A stretch of 64,000 nucleotides of DNA from Plut-88900 sp965116945 (GCA_965116945.1 OZ220734.1:124001-188000); one strand, 5' to 3'. Counted from the first letter of the stretch, positions 1 to 8,879 are shown. The notes: generated from the letters alone by a model not told the origin. Numbers and translations: made by a program.

Positions 1-668
1 GTGTTCATGCGTGACAGGTCCCAGGTGATGGTAACGTTCATCTGAGTCCACATAATTGCCAACTGCATAGAGGCATCCACGTGTTGACCCTTTCCGCTGC
101 TATCCCGGTAGTAGTAGGCGTTCATTGTACCCACGGCAGCTTGCAGGGCAGCATGGCTCCATGCCTGGGGATAGCTGATTCTAACTGGGGGTCTGTCCGC
201 GTCTCCGCTGACGTACATGATGCCACCCATTGCCATCCCTATGAGATCTGTGACTTTGTATCGAGCGTAGGGCCCAGACTGCCCGAATGGCGTAATGGAG
301 GTCATGACAATACCCGGGTTGAGTTTGCTCAGGGCTCGATATCCGAGTCCGAGGTCATCCAGGTAACCCGGCGTAAAGGACTCAATGACAAAGTCTGCGT
401 TTATGGCAAGACGCAGGAACATCTCTTTGCCTTCGGCGTTTTCAATGTCGAGGGTGATACCTCGCTTGTTCGCGTTGAATGCCCACCAGTACAGGCTCTT
501 ATCGGGATCGGGCGTATTCTGGTAGAAGGGCCCCTGGAGTCGGCCTGGATCCCCGCCCGGTTCCTCTATCTTGAGCACGTCGCAGCCCAGGTCAGCGAGG
601 ATCTTACCGCAAAGGAAGCCATTCTCACGCGTCATGTCCAGGACTCTGAGAGGTGGGAGCAGATTCAT
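1..668 (-). CDS. Class III CoA-transferase (CaiB/BaiF family), 3' end outside window
   Basis: The minus strand encodes about 222 residues starting at an ATG at 668 and running off the left edge. The protein opens with the family pattern RVLDMTRENG, then GCDVLKIEEPGGDPGR, NKRGITLDIENAEGK and a GLGYRALSKLNPGIVMTSIT stretch, all typical of the first Rossmann half of CaiB/BaiF enzymes. These move CoA between carboxylic acids through an enzyme-bound aspartyl-CoA. The catalytic Asp would lie near family position 169; the corresponding stretch here (SYPQAWSHAA) does not show an obvious GD-type motif, so activity is not certain. An in-frame TAG lies four codons upstream of the chosen ATG. It is divergent from rsmI and is a paralogue of the complete enzyme at 2327-3535. 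Substrate unknown. Confidence 0.85.
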   Translation of the reverse strand, partial: MNLLPPLRVLDMTRENGFLCGKILADLGCDVLKIEEPGGDPGRLQGPFYQNTPDPDKSLYWWAFNANKRGITLDIENAEGKEMFLRLAINADFVIESFTPGYLDDLGLGYRALSKLNPGIVMTSITPFGQSGPYARYKVTDLIGMAMGGIMYVSGDADRPPVRISYPQAWSHAALQAAVGTMNAYYYRDSSGKGQHVDASMQLAIMWTQMNVTITWDLSRMN

Positions 669-800
669 GGGCAAACCCTAATCGCGGCCTCTGAGCTTGT
701 CAACGCATTGGGGGGGCGCTGATATTGAAGGCAAACCAAATCTGTCAGTGCTACCATGAACCGCATCTTGGCTGCTCGCCTTTGAGCGAATGGAGATTCA

Positions 801-1616
801 TTGCTCTACGTGGTCGCAACCCCTATAGGCAACATGGAGGACATCACACTTCGAGCCCTCCGGATTCTGCGGGAAGTCTCACTCATAGCTTCGGAAGACA
901 CCCGAACGACGAGGCGCATCCTCCGACGCTACGACATCAAGACGCGTCTCATCAGCTTCCACGATCACAGCGGCAAGGTGAAGCTACAGCAGCTAGTAGA
1001 GCATATGAAAACCGAGGATCTAGCATTGGTCTCGGAAGCGGGTACGCCCAATATCAGCGACCCGGGCCACGACCTTATTGCTGCGGCAATCGAGAAATCG
1101 ATACCGGTAGTCTCTATACCCGGCCCGACGGCCGCCGTCTCCGCCCTATCGACTTCGGGGCTCCCGACGTCCCAGTTCTCATTTGTCGGATTCCTGCCCA
1201 GAAAGGCATCGGAGCGGAGGAGATTGCTGAGGTCGGTTCTAGCGGAGGGACGCACTGTTGTGGCATATGAGGCCCCACATCGCCTCATCGCCGCCCTTGT
1301 TGACATTGAAGCCGTCGAGTCGGAGGTTCAGGTGGCCGTTTGCAGGGAACTGACCAAGCTCCACGAAGAGGTATTCCGTGGGACAGCACTTGAAGCCCGC
1401 AATCATTTCGCTGCACCCCGAGGTGAGTTTACATTAGTGATTGGCCCTTCCACGTCCAAGGATGACGCTATCACTGATGAACAGATTGCATCGGAGCTCA
1501 CGAAGTTGGAATCTGATGGGCTATCGGGCAAGGAGGCAGTAAACAGGGTAGCAAGGGAGCATGGAGTGGGTAGGAACAAGGTGTACCGGGTTTGGGTGGA
1601 GGGGAGGAGAAGCTAG
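801..1616 (+). CDS. rsmI: 16S rRNA (cytidine-1402-2'-O)-methyltransferase RsmI
   Basis: A 271-aa tetrapyrrole-methylase-fold protein that 2'-O-methylates C1402 of 16S rRNA in the decoding centre, using S-adenosylmethionine. The N-terminus LYVVATPIGNMEDITLRAL, then ASEDTRTTRRIL, LVSEAGTPNISDPG and SIPGPTAAVSALSTSGLP are diagnostic RsmI motifs. Length agrees with the family. The start is a TTG at 801, with a GGAG five bases upstream (TGGAGATTCA before TTG); no ATG in this frame would keep the N-terminal motif. It is convergent with the TPR gene and the two stop codons overlap by 4 bp (1613-1616). Confidence 0.95.
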   Translation: MLYVVATPIGNMEDITLRALRILREVSLIASEDTRTTRRILRRYDIKTRLISFHDHSGKVKLQQLVEHMKTEDLALVSEAGTPNISDPGHDLIAAAIEKSIPVVSIPGPTAAVSALSTSGLPTSQFSFVGFLPRKASERRRLLRSVLAEGRTVVAYEAPHRLIAALVDIEAVESEVQVAVCRELTKLHEEVFRGTALEARNHFAAPRGEFTLVIGPSTSKDDAITDEQIASELTKLESDGLSGKEAVNRVAREHGVGRNKVYRVWVEGRRS

Positions 1617-2203
1617 GAGTCTTCTGCATCCCGGGACAGCTTCGCTCCTTCAATCCTGGCCCTGAGTTCACCTTCGTCGACGCCCAGCTCAATGGCTTTC
1701 AGGACATCGGCTTCTGCTTGGTCATCCTGCCCTAGCAGGAGGTAGGCAAAGGCCCGTTGCACATAAGCGCCCTGATGTGTCGGGGCGATGTCTATCGTGG
1801 TAGTGAAGTCCTGTATGCCTTCGTCGTATCGTTCAAGTTTGATGTAGGTAAGGCCCCGGTTATAGAAGGCGGCATCATAGCCTGGGCGGAGCCTTATCGC
1901 TTCGGTGAAGTCCCGGATTGCCAGGTCGAACTGGCCCTCCTGGGCAAACGTGGTACCGCGGATTATAAATTCCTCCGGGATGATAGCTCTAGCCGTGGGT
2001 ACAGGCTCATCTCCGAGCTCCGGGCCCACCATGAAGAAAACCACGCTCCCGCAAGAAAACACGAATATGAAGGCTATGGTCATTAGCCCGATCACGTGCA
2101 GAGGGATCCACGGTACAGGCCGGGTCTTGCCTTCCTGAGTCTCCCTCTCCTCAATCAGGACAGGAAGAGGCTTGGGCTGTTTTTTGCGGAAAAATCGCAT
2201 CAC
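1613..2203 (-). CDS. Membrane-anchored TPR-repeat protein
   Basis: A 196-aa protein with a short basic N-terminus (MMRFFRKKQPKP), one hydrophobic segment at about residues 34-59, and three tetratricopeptide repeats (about residues 78-180, for example FDLAIRDFTEAIRLRPGYDA, then YDEGIQDFTTTIDIAPTHQG). TPRs are protein-interaction scaffolds; the likely topology is one transmembrane anchor with the TPR domain outside the cytoplasm. No enzymatic motif is seen, so the partner is unknown. It is convergent with rsmI and lies upstream of nothing obviously co-transcribed. Confidence 0.8.
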   Translation of the reverse strand: MMRFFRKKQPKPLPVLIEERETQEGKTRPVPWIPLHVIGLMTIAFIFVFSCGSVVFFMVGPELGDEPVPTARAIIPEEFIIRGTTFAQEGQFDLAIRDFTEAIRLRPGYDAAFYNRGLTYIKLERYDEGIQDFTTTIDIAPTHQGAYVQRAFAYLLLGQDDQAEADVLKAIELGVDEGELRARIEGAKLSRDAEDS

Positions 2204-2326
2204 ATTTGGGCCTCACACCCATCTTGCAGGGTTCCGGGTGTGTCGTACTTATTGTACAACCCAACCCAAACATCCCCTTGACAAGGTTGCCCTATCGGCC
2301 TACGTGATGCACGAAGGACTGGCCGG

Positions 2327-3535
2327 TTATACGACGCCTGTCTCCTTGAGCCGGCCAATGCGCTCGCCGTCATAACCCAGCACCTCGGATAGGACCTGTT
2401 CAGTGTGCTGGCCCAAAAGGGGAGACGGCTCTACGCGTGTTGGAGAGTCAGAGAGTTTGATGGGGTTGCCTGGAAAGGTGAACTCGCCGCGTTGAGGATG
2501 ATCTATTGTCACGATCATCTCTCTTTCCATCAGGTGAGGATCGGAGTGGATGTCCTCCGCATTGAGCAGAGCGCCGGCAGTGACCCCGATCTCTCCCATG
2601 AGCTTCATGACCTCGTGTTTGTCGTGTTTGGCCGACCATTCTTCGATGACATGGGTAAGTTCATCGTTGTTGGCTACGCGTGCGTCATTGGTCGCGAAGC
2701 GGGGGTCTCCTATAAGGTCTTGCCTCTCTATGAGGCGGAGGAAGCCGTCCCACAGCCTTTGACCGATGATTCCGTTGATGTAAAGGTACACATAGTCGTC
2801 CTTGCCACCTGGCTTGCACCTGAAGAGGTCGCAGGGTGAGGACCCGGGGGAGGACCGGCCCCGGCGGTCGGGGACCTCTTTGTCGTAGTAGTAGCCATGC
2901 ATCGTGACCCGGGTGAAGTTCACCACGGCGTCCTGCATCGAGACTTCCACCTCTTGTCCTTTACCCGTCTTCTCGCGCTGCCACAGAGCGGCCATAATGC
3001 CCAGAGCGGTATGGTATCCCGTACCGATGTCCCCGGCAGTAACTCCGGGCAACAGGGGAGGCCCACCCGGCTCCCCAGTCATAGCGACGGCACCTCCGGT
3101 GGTGAGGGCTATCATGTCGAAGCTCTTGTAGTCGCTGTAGGGGCCGTAGGTGCCGAATCCCTTTACGCGGGCCAAGATGATTTTAGGGTTTATCTGCGAA
3201 AGGACGTCGTAGCCGAATCCCAGGCGCTCCATCGTACCGGGGCCCATGTTCTCGGCTACTACGTCACTCTTCCTTATCAATTCGATAAAGACGAGCTTGC
3301 CCTCTTCGGTCTTCAGATCCAGGGTGATGCTCTTCTTGTTGGCGTTGAGGGTCATGAAGTAATAGCTATCGAAGCCCTTACCGTCATCGCGCACCTTCCG
3401 ACCGGGGTCGCCGCGTCCGGGGGCCTCTACCTTGATGACGTCGGCACCCAGCCAGGCGAGAGCCTGGGTGCATGAAGTGCCAGCCTCGAACTGCGTGAGG
3501 TCAATTACCCTGATCCCGTCCAGTGCAGTTCCCAT
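2327..3535 (-). CDS. Class III CoA-transferase (CaiB/BaiF, formyl-CoA-transferase-like)
   Basis: A complete 402-aa family III CoA-transferase. It starts IRVIDLTQFEAGTSCTQALA and carries GADVIKVEAPGRGDPGR, NANKKSITLDLKTEEGK, FGYDVLSQINPKIILARVKG and GVTAGDIGTGYHTALGI. The Asp in GDIGTG aligns with the catalytic nucleophile of formyl-CoA transferase (GDSNTGMH in the known enzyme). The C-terminal small domain is present (GEFTFPGNPIKLSDSP, then a LGQHTEQVL end). The ATG at 3535 has a good ribosome site (GGCGGGAGGCTGAAT) and a TATAAT at 3569-3574 on the same strand, though no clear -35 at the ideal distance. Such enzymes commonly activate organic acids in Chloroflexota; the substrate cannot be told from sequence. 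Confidence 0.92.
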   Translation of the reverse strand: MGTALDGIRVIDLTQFEAGTSCTQALAWLGADVIKVEAPGRGDPGRKVRDDGKGFDSYYFMTLNANKKSITLDLKTEEGKLVFIELIRKSDVVAENMGPGTMERLGFGYDVLSQINPKIILARVKGFGTYGPYSDYKSFDMIALTTGGAVAMTGEPGGPPLLPGVTAGDIGTGYHTALGIMAALWQREKTGKGQEVEVSMQDAVVNFTRVTMHGYYYDKEVPDRRGRSSPGSSPCDLFRCKPGGKDDYVYLYINGIIGQRLWDGFLRLIERQDLIGDPRFATNDARVANNDELTHVIEEWSAKHDKHEVMKLMGEIGVTAGALLNAEDIHSDPHLMEREMIVTIDHPQRGEFTFPGNPIKLSDSPTRVEPSPLLGQHTEQVLSEVLGYDGERIGRLKETGVV

Positions 3536-3673
3536 ATTCAGCCTCCCGCCAAGTGTAGATTGAGGCCGATTATAGCAGACCGGTTGCTGTTAGCCCTCAA
3601 AGCACCTCTCGGGTGAGGATGCTGGAGCGCGCAGGGCATAAGGGAAGTCGATGGATGGTATGGAGGGAGTGAA

Positions 3674-3750
<77 letters not shown>

Positions 3751-4125
3751 ACGGGTCGGTAGCTTAGCACGATGGATGTGGGCATTCAAGGCGGTGTACT
3801 CGTACGGTGGACTAGTGACGCACTGGAGTTTTGTTCAGTTGTGAGGTTTTGGGTTGGCGATGGAAGACGCCTGGAGAGCCGGTCGGCCTCTACTCTCATG
3901 CGGTGTTCCGGCTGTCGGGGGCCTTGGAGGTCCGCCGAGGGCGGATTGCAGCCGGCCGCGCCCTAGCGCTCGATGTGTGCTCCAGCTGTCCGGGCAGACA
4001 ACCGGGCCTTGACCCCACTTCTGAATGCCCGCAGGCATGGTGGGGGCCAGTGATCGGGCTGTGGCCCCCTCAGACATCATGTGTTACGTGGGCCCCCCGA
4101 GGGTCAAGGCGGCCCAGCGACCCCT

Positions 4126-4284
4126 TGCTTGATATATGGCGCAAGCTCGCCGGCGGGCCGACCTCCGGGATCCAGTCCCGGTCGGGGATAGCCGGTCCGC
4201 CACCCCTGCTTGATATAGCGTAAGCTCGCTGCTAACCGGCCTCCGAGACTACCGTCTCGGCGGGGAATGGCCGGTTCGCTGTGG
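4126..4284. repeat. Tandem pair of an 81-nt hairpin motif with compensating changes
   Basis: Two head-to-tail units begin with TGCTTGATATA at 4126 and 4207. Each has a short stem around GCAAGCTCGC or GTAAGCTCGC, then an apical hairpin: CCGGGA-TCCAG-TCCCGG in unit 1 and CCGAGAC-TACC-GTCTCGG in unit 2. An outer stem follows (GGCGGGCC with GGTCCGCC in unit 1; ACCGGCC with GGCCGGT in unit 2). The paired bases differ between units while pairing is kept, which is what a conserved RNA or cruciform structure predicts. The strand of any transcript is unknown, and I could not match it to a known riboswitch. Confidence 0.55.
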
Positions 4285-4293
4285 CTCTATCCA

Positions 4294-4474
4294 GGGCGTC
4301 TTTCCATCGCCTGACTACCAGGGAAGGGGGCACACGGGACCCGGTGGGATGAGGAGATGGCGACGTTCGCTTGTGCCGCAGGCCTGCGCGAGGGCCGTTA
4401 GGATGGGCTAGGGCGTTGAGTCCTCTCGTTGGGTCTCGGGTGGGCTTCCCTGGGTTTTTGGTTCCTCCTTAAGG
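4294..4474. repeat. Dispersed structured repeat, copy A
   Basis: This stretch is closely similar to 26982-27155. Both begin GGGCGTC and TTCCATCGCCTG, share GTGGGATGAGGAGATGGCGA, GGCGTTGAGTCCTC and GTGGGCTTCCC, and end TTCCTCCTTAAGG. Two hairpins vary in sequence but keep pairing: CCTG-CAGG here against CCTGG-CCAGG in copy B, and GGCC-GGCC (4381-4396) against GGTCG-CGACC. It lies 3' of thrS when read on the minus strand. It could be a non-coding RNA, a leader, or a mobile repeat; it does not match RNase P, tmRNA, SRP RNA or a T-box as I know them. Confidence 0.6.
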
Positions 4475-4663
4475 TTGGTGTCGGGTCTAGACTTGGGAGG
4501 AAGATAGCACATATGTTTGGGTGCGTCAAGGGTGTGGGTTGCACAGTTTCGGGGAGGAGAACCCCCCAACCCCCCAGGGAACCCTCACCCCCTTGATCCC
4601 CCTCTCACGCCATAGGCGCATCTTCGGCCCTTAGGGCCATTAAGGAAGAGGGAGAGAAAAGAA

Positions 4664-4705
4664 TAGGGGCATGCGCATGTGCTGAAGCACATGCGCATGC
4701 CCCTA
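4664..4705. repeat. Perfect 20-bp inverted repeat
   Basis: Arms at 4664-4683 and 4686-4705 are exactly complementary (TAGGGGCATGCGCATGTGCT and its reverse) around a two-base centre. It would form a long hairpin in RNA of either strand or a cruciform in DNA. It sits about 190 bp beyond the thrS stop and could serve as a terminator or RNA-end stabiliser for the MATE-thrS transcript, although no T-tract follows on the minus strand. Confidence 0.7.
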
Positions 4706-4897
4706 ATTCAGTACTGGGGGGAGGGGGAGGAAAGAACAGAGGGATGGACCTGCGCCAACGTCTGCCTCTAGTTTGGTACTGGGGGAAGGGGATGGATTCC
4801 GGCTCCGCCACGGGCGGACTTTCAGCACGGCGCACTTGCAACCGGCTCGGCGGCCGGATTGACCGGGGGAGTGGAGATAGCGGTAAGGATTAACCTT

Positions 4898-6691
4898 CTA
4901 CGCTTTTGCCTCGACGTCTGATTGGAGGAGTTGGATGACGGTGGGGAGGGGTTGGGGGCCCAGGTTTTCGCCGGTGCGTTTGCGGACGGCAAGGGTCTCG
5001 GCGGCGACTTCTTTGTCGCCAACCACGAGCATGTAGGGAACCTTGTTGAGCTGTGCGTCCCGGATCTTCCGGTTCATCCGTTCGCCCCGGTCGTCCACCT
5101 CTACCCGCAGCCCAGCCGCAGACATCTGTTCAGCTGCCGCCCGAGAATATTCGACGTGGCGGTCGGTTATCGGGACTATAGATGCCTGGACAGGCGCAAG
5201 CCATACAGGGAACGCGCCACCGTAGTGCTCGATGAGCACACCCATGAAGCGCTCCAGAGAGCCCAGGATTGCCCTGTGCACCATGTAGGGCCTGTGCTCT
5301 CGACCGTCCTCGCCGATGTAGGAGAGTTCAAAGCGGCGAGGGAGGTTGAAGTCGAACTGTACGGTGGTGCATTGCCAGTCCCGGCCGATGGCGTCCTGAA
5401 TTTTCACGTCGATCTTTGGCCCGTAGAAGGCACCGCCTCCAGAGTCGACTTTGTAGTCCAACCCCATGTCCTCCAGGGTGTTGCGGAGAGCCGATGTTGC
5501 CGTATCCCATTCGGAGAGTTCACCGACGAACTTTTCGGGTCGGTCTGAGAGGTAGATCTGGTAGTCGCTGAAGCCGAAGGCTCCGAGGAGGCGGAAGGTG
5601 AGGTCCAGGACGCCTCGGACTTCGTCTTCAAGCTGGTCTGGGCGGCAGAAGATATGGGCGTCGTCCTGGGTGAAGCCCCTGACCCGGAGCAGTCCGTGGA
5701 GCACCCCCGTTCGCTCATAGCGGTAGACGGTGCCCAACTCGGCCAGGCGCATGGGCAACTCCCGGTAGCTTCGGAGGGACGACCGGTACATGAGGATGTG
5801 GAAGGGGCAGTTCATGGGTTTCAGGTAGTAGTCCTGATCGTCGATCTCCAGCGGGGCATACATGTTCTCGCTGTAGAACTGCAGATGGCCGCTGGTCTCC
5901 CATAGTCGGGACTTTCCGATGTGGGGTGAGTAGACCAGTGAATAGCCGGAGTCCAGGTGAAGCTCCCGCCAGAAGTCCTCGACGAGGCTGCGGACCCGGG
6001 CTCCCTTGGGGTGCCAACAGATAAGGCCTGCGCCGAGTTCGTTGTGGACGGTGAAGAGGCCGAGGTCTCGGCCCAGTTTGCGGTGGTCCCGTTTAGCTGC
6101 TTCTTCAAGCCGGTTTAGATAGGTCTCCAGGGCGTCCTGCGACTCGAAGGCGGTACCGTAAATGCGCTGCAGCATGGGGCGGTTCTCGTCGCCGCGCCAG
6201 TATGCGCCGGCGACGCTGAGAAGCTTGAAAGCGGGAACTTGTCCTGTCGACTCTACGTGGGGGCCATTGCAGAGGTCTGAAAATTCGCCGTGGGTGTAGA
6301 TGCCGAGGGAGTCGTCCTTGATGGCGTCGATGATTTCGAGCTTGAAGGGCTGGTCATGGAAGAGGCCATTGGCCTCGGGGCGGGGCACATCGGTTCGTTG
6401 GAATGGCAAGTCGCTGGCGATGGTCTCGGACATTTTCTTTTCGATGGCAGGGAGGTCATCTTCGGTAAGGGCACGGGGCAGCTGGAAGTCGTAGTAGAAG
6501 CCGTCCTCGGTGGGCGGGCCGATGGCGAATTTCACCTCGGGGAAGATGGAACGGACGGCCTCGGCCATGATGTGGGAGGCGGAGTGTCGGATGGACTCGC
6601 GGCGTCGGGCGAGGTGGTCCTCATCCGCCGGGCTTTTGCGGGACTCTAAGGCATATTCTATGCCGCTGGGATCTGTGATGTCTGCTGGCAC
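4898..6691 (-). CDS. thrS: Threonyl-tRNA synthetase lacking the TGS domain
   Basis: A 597-aa class II synthetase that charges tRNA-Thr. The editing domain begins around residue 35 with RHSASHIMAEAV (the HxxxH metal site) and contains SDLCNGPHVESTG. The catalytic core shows MNCPFHILMYRSSLRSYREL (motif 2 and zinc Cys), RVRGFTQDDAHIFC (zinc His) and MVHRAILGSLERF (zinc His, motif 3). The anticodon-binding domain ends the protein. It is about 45 residues shorter than the E. coli enzyme because the N-terminal ubiquitin-like TGS domain is absent, replaced by about 30 polar residues. The ATG at 6691 lies 6 bp after the stop of the MATE gene, so the two are probably co-transcribed. Confidence 0.95.
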   Translation of the reverse strand: MPADITDPSGIEYALESRKSPADEDHLARRRESIRHSASHIMAEAVRSIFPEVKFAIGPPTEDGFYYDFQLPRALTEDDLPAIEKKMSETIASDLPFQRTDVPRPEANGLFHDQPFKLEIIDAIKDDSLGIYTHGEFSDLCNGPHVESTGQVPAFKLLSVAGAYWRGDENRPMLQRIYGTAFESQDALETYLNRLEEAAKRDHRKLGRDLGLFTVHNELGAGLICWHPKGARVRSLVEDFWRELHLDSGYSLVYSPHIGKSRLWETSGHLQFYSENMYAPLEIDDQDYYLKPMNCPFHILMYRSSLRSYRELPMRLAELGTVYRYERTGVLHGLLRVRGFTQDDAHIFCRPDQLEDEVRGVLDLTFRLLGAFGFSDYQIYLSDRPEKFVGELSEWDTATSALRNTLEDMGLDYKVDSGGGAFYGPKIDVKIQDAIGRDWQCTTVQFDFNLPRRFELSYIGEDGREHRPYMVHRAILGSLERFMGVLIEHYGGAFPVWLAPVQASIVPITDRHVEYSRAAAEQMSAAGLRVEVDDRGERMNRKIRDAQLNKVPYMLVVGDKEVAAETLAVRKRTGENLGPQPLPTVIQLLQSDVEAKA

Positions 6692-6697
6692 TAGGGG

Positions 6698-8080
6698 TTA
6701 CTCCTTGAGGATGGGGCTTTCGGGTTCAGGCAACAGCGAGGGTTGGTCCAAGTACAGTATTTTAACTAGGAAATAAAGGGTTAGCACAGAGTCAACGAGG
6801 ATGCCGAGAGAGAACAACAACATGACACCTTCAAAAGTGACGTGCCATGCCCCGGCTATATAGAGCAAGAATGCAACTAGATAGACTGTGCCGTTAGTTA
6901 GAAAGGCCTGATAGGCCAGGTATTGGGTCTTTCCAACGCCGTAGAAAACACTGTCCGTCATAGCATTAAATGCAAGCAGGACGTAAGGGACAAAAAGAAT
7001 AGTTAAGGTGGTTGTTGCCCAACTTACGGAGTCCGGATCACTGGACAGGAATCTTGCGAAGCTTGGAAGAACCGGAACTATAGCAATCCATACGAGGATC
7101 AAGCCTGCCGTGATAAGCATGGAGCTGCGCCAAAGCACCTTCACTCGTTGAATGTCGTGGGATGCATTGGCGACCATGGCTTTGGCGGAGTCGGCCAAGG
7201 CCAGTATTGGGACTAGCATGAAGCTCCAGAGTATCTGCATGGCAAGGTAATACCCACCAATCTCGGTGGAGCCTATGGTGTTGACAATTCGGACGATCAT
7301 GAAGAAATAGGCGATATTGCGAATCAGGCTATCAAGGCCACTGCCAAGGCCAACCCTGAAGTATTCGCGCATGTCAGAAAACGTCGGGAGGGTCAGAAGA
7401 CTCCGCGGCGAAATGTCTTTGACCCTAACGAGAAGGAACAGGCCGATGGTGAACACTCCTACACTGGCCAAAAGCGTGGACCAGCCCACGTTTGCAGTAG
7501 AGCCTTCCAAGGAGAATGCATAACCGCCGAAAAACAGGCTGTCCAGCACAAAGCGCAGGACGACATTGACGATTGCCATTACGAATACCAGGGTTCTGAG
7601 CCGTAGGGCTTCAAAGAGAACAATGATGGCGGCGGACATGAGGGCGAAGGGAACGCTGAATATGCTTATTCCCAGGAAAGTTCGGGTTTGCGCCTGGATG
7701 TCGGGAGAGGTTCCTATAAGCGTGATGAACGCATCTCGAAACAGGAATATCCCAATTGAAAAGGCAAGAGCTACACCGAGGATAAGGATGAATACGCTCT
7801 TTGCCCTATCCAGTTGTATGGCCGTCCCATTGCGTATCTGAGAACCGAGGAAGAAGAAAATCGCCAGGACGGTGGCTTCCTGGAACACTTCGACGGCCAG
7901 TCCAACAAACTGCCATTGGGAAACTATCGCCAACCCCCCTGTATCGGGGATCTCGTTCCCAATTAGGCGAACCCTGTATAGCTGGTATACGTTGGGAAGG
8001 CCTATAAACAGGAGAATGAAGGCAAATAGACGCCAGTCCCATTGCCTAAGGTGGGACTTAAGCTCTGCTAGCATCGCCAA
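6698..8080 (-). CDS. MATE-family multidrug/antimicrobial exporter
   Basis: A 460-aa integral membrane protein with about twelve hydrophobic segments in two similar halves, as in the multidrug and toxic compound extrusion family (cation-coupled antiporters of the cytoplasmic membrane). Features include the loop after helix 1 with NVYQLYRVRLIGNEI, a repeated pattern of polar residues at the start of each half, and FNAMTDSVFYGVGKTQYLA in the second half, which resembles the family pattern for helix 10. The substrate is not predictable. It precedes thrS by 6 bp on the same strand. Confidence 0.82.
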   Translation of the reverse strand: MAMLAELKSHLRQWDWRLFAFILLFIGLPNVYQLYRVRLIGNEIPDTGGLAIVSQWQFVGLAVEVFQEATVLAIFFFLGSQIRNGTAIQLDRAKSVFILILGVALAFSIGIFLFRDAFITLIGTSPDIQAQTRTFLGISIFSVPFALMSAAIIVLFEALRLRTLVFVMAIVNVVLRFVLDSLFFGGYAFSLEGSTANVGWSTLLASVGVFTIGLFLLVRVKDISPRSLLTLPTFSDMREYFRVGLGSGLDSLIRNIAYFFMIVRIVNTIGSTEIGGYYLAMQILWSFMLVPILALADSAKAMVANASHDIQRVKVLWRSSMLITAGLILVWIAIVPVLPSFARFLSSDPDSVSWATTTLTILFVPYVLLAFNAMTDSVFYGVGKTQYLAYQAFLTNGTVYLVAFLLYIAGAWHVTFEGVMLLFSLGILVDSVLTLYFLVKILYLDQPSLLPEPESPILKE

Positions 8081-8189
8081 AGCGCAGACAGTTATCTAAA
8101 ATCCGGCGGCGGCCAAATTAACGAACTTGGTACCGGACCCTTCCTAGCGAAGGAACAGACCGGTAGTTATTTGGGAGATTCCCTGTGTC

Positions 8190-8606
8190 CTATTCTCTTT
8201 TCCAAAGGTATCGCGCTGTGTCGAGGGTGACGATGGCGTATAGAGCGTCAACTAGGGGGAAATAGATGGTGTGGGAGAGGGCGGCGTCACCGGTCTCGTT
8301 CTCGGGGTACATCAGCCAGAGGTATTGCCAGAAGAAGAGCATGGCCAGTGCGATTGAAGCGTACATTGCGATGTTGGCCCACATGACGTCGGCGTCGCTG
8401 GCGTAAGGGTCGTTAGAAGCCTGCTTTCTGACGAAGCTGGTGATCAGGGCCAACAGCACACCGGCGGCCATGAAGTAGTTGATGATCTCCCAGATCGGGT
8501 ACTCTGAGGAGCCGTCGTGATAGACGGGCGTGAGGATGAAGTTGAAAAAGACAGCGAGGGCGGTCAGGGCAAGGTAGATCGCTATGATGCGCTTTATGAA
8601 GTCCAT
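8190..8606 (-). CDS. Small multi-pass membrane protein of unknown function
   Basis: A 138-aa protein with four predicted membrane spans (about residues 5-28, 38-62, 78-98 and 112-130). No family is recognised with confidence. It has no charged catalytic motif. It starts at ATG 8606, after a TATAAT-like box at 8676-8681 on the minus strand. It stands alone, upstream of the MATE-thrS pair and separated from it by 109 bp. Confidence 0.65.
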   Translation of the reverse strand: MDFIKRIIAIYLALTALAVFFNFILTPVYHDGSSEYPIWEIINYFMAAGVLLALITSFVRKQASNDPYASDADVMWANIAMYASIALAMLFFWQYLWLMYPENETGDAALSHTIYFPLVDALYAIVTLDTARYLWKRE

Positions 8607-8832
8607 GTTCGCCTATGCCTTCCTGCTCTTTGGCGGTGACCAACTGCTGAATTTGAGGCCTCGGGTCCGGGCCCCATTATAAGGCCAATATGCTCACTCA
8701 GTGTGGCACCTGTCCGCACTGGTGCCACTACGCTACCATGGTGTAAAAAGATGTTGCCATAGCTGTGCCTTCGTATAGCACTTTGCGACCATACACAAGA
8801 ATAATTGTATTCCCACATGACATTTCATAAAC

Positions 8833-8862
8833 TTGCGCGAGCAAATGATACCTTCCTATAAG
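8833..8862 (+). promoter_or_regulatory. Candidate sigma70 promoter of the lipoprotein gene
   Basis: TTGCGC at 8833-8838 and TATAAG at 8857-8862 are separated by 18 bp and lie 17 bp before the ATG at 8880, leaving room for the ribosome site GAGGAG. This is a pattern match only. Confidence 0.35.
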
Positions 8863-8879
8863 AAGAGGAGCTTAGAGAG

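Larger units (their letters stand above)
3751..4897. other. Gene-free region of 1.1 kb, rich in inverted repeats
   Basis: No convincing coding sequence lies between tRNA-Pro and the 3' end of thrS. The region holds a tandemly repeated hairpin motif (4126-4284), copy A of a dispersed structured repeat (4294-4474), purine-rich tracts with an imperfect palindrome near 4630-4655, a 20-bp perfect inverted repeat (4664-4705) and two similar GTACTGGGGG tracts (about 4711 and 4775). The first 370 bases are GC-rich with no feature I recognise. Short open frames here look like chance. Confidence 0.6.

Noticed and set aside
4294..4474. T-box or other leader of thrS
   Set aside because: The element lies 3' of thrS, not upstream, and lacks the T-box sequence TGGNACCGCG; the thrS start is instead 6 bp from the MATE gene.
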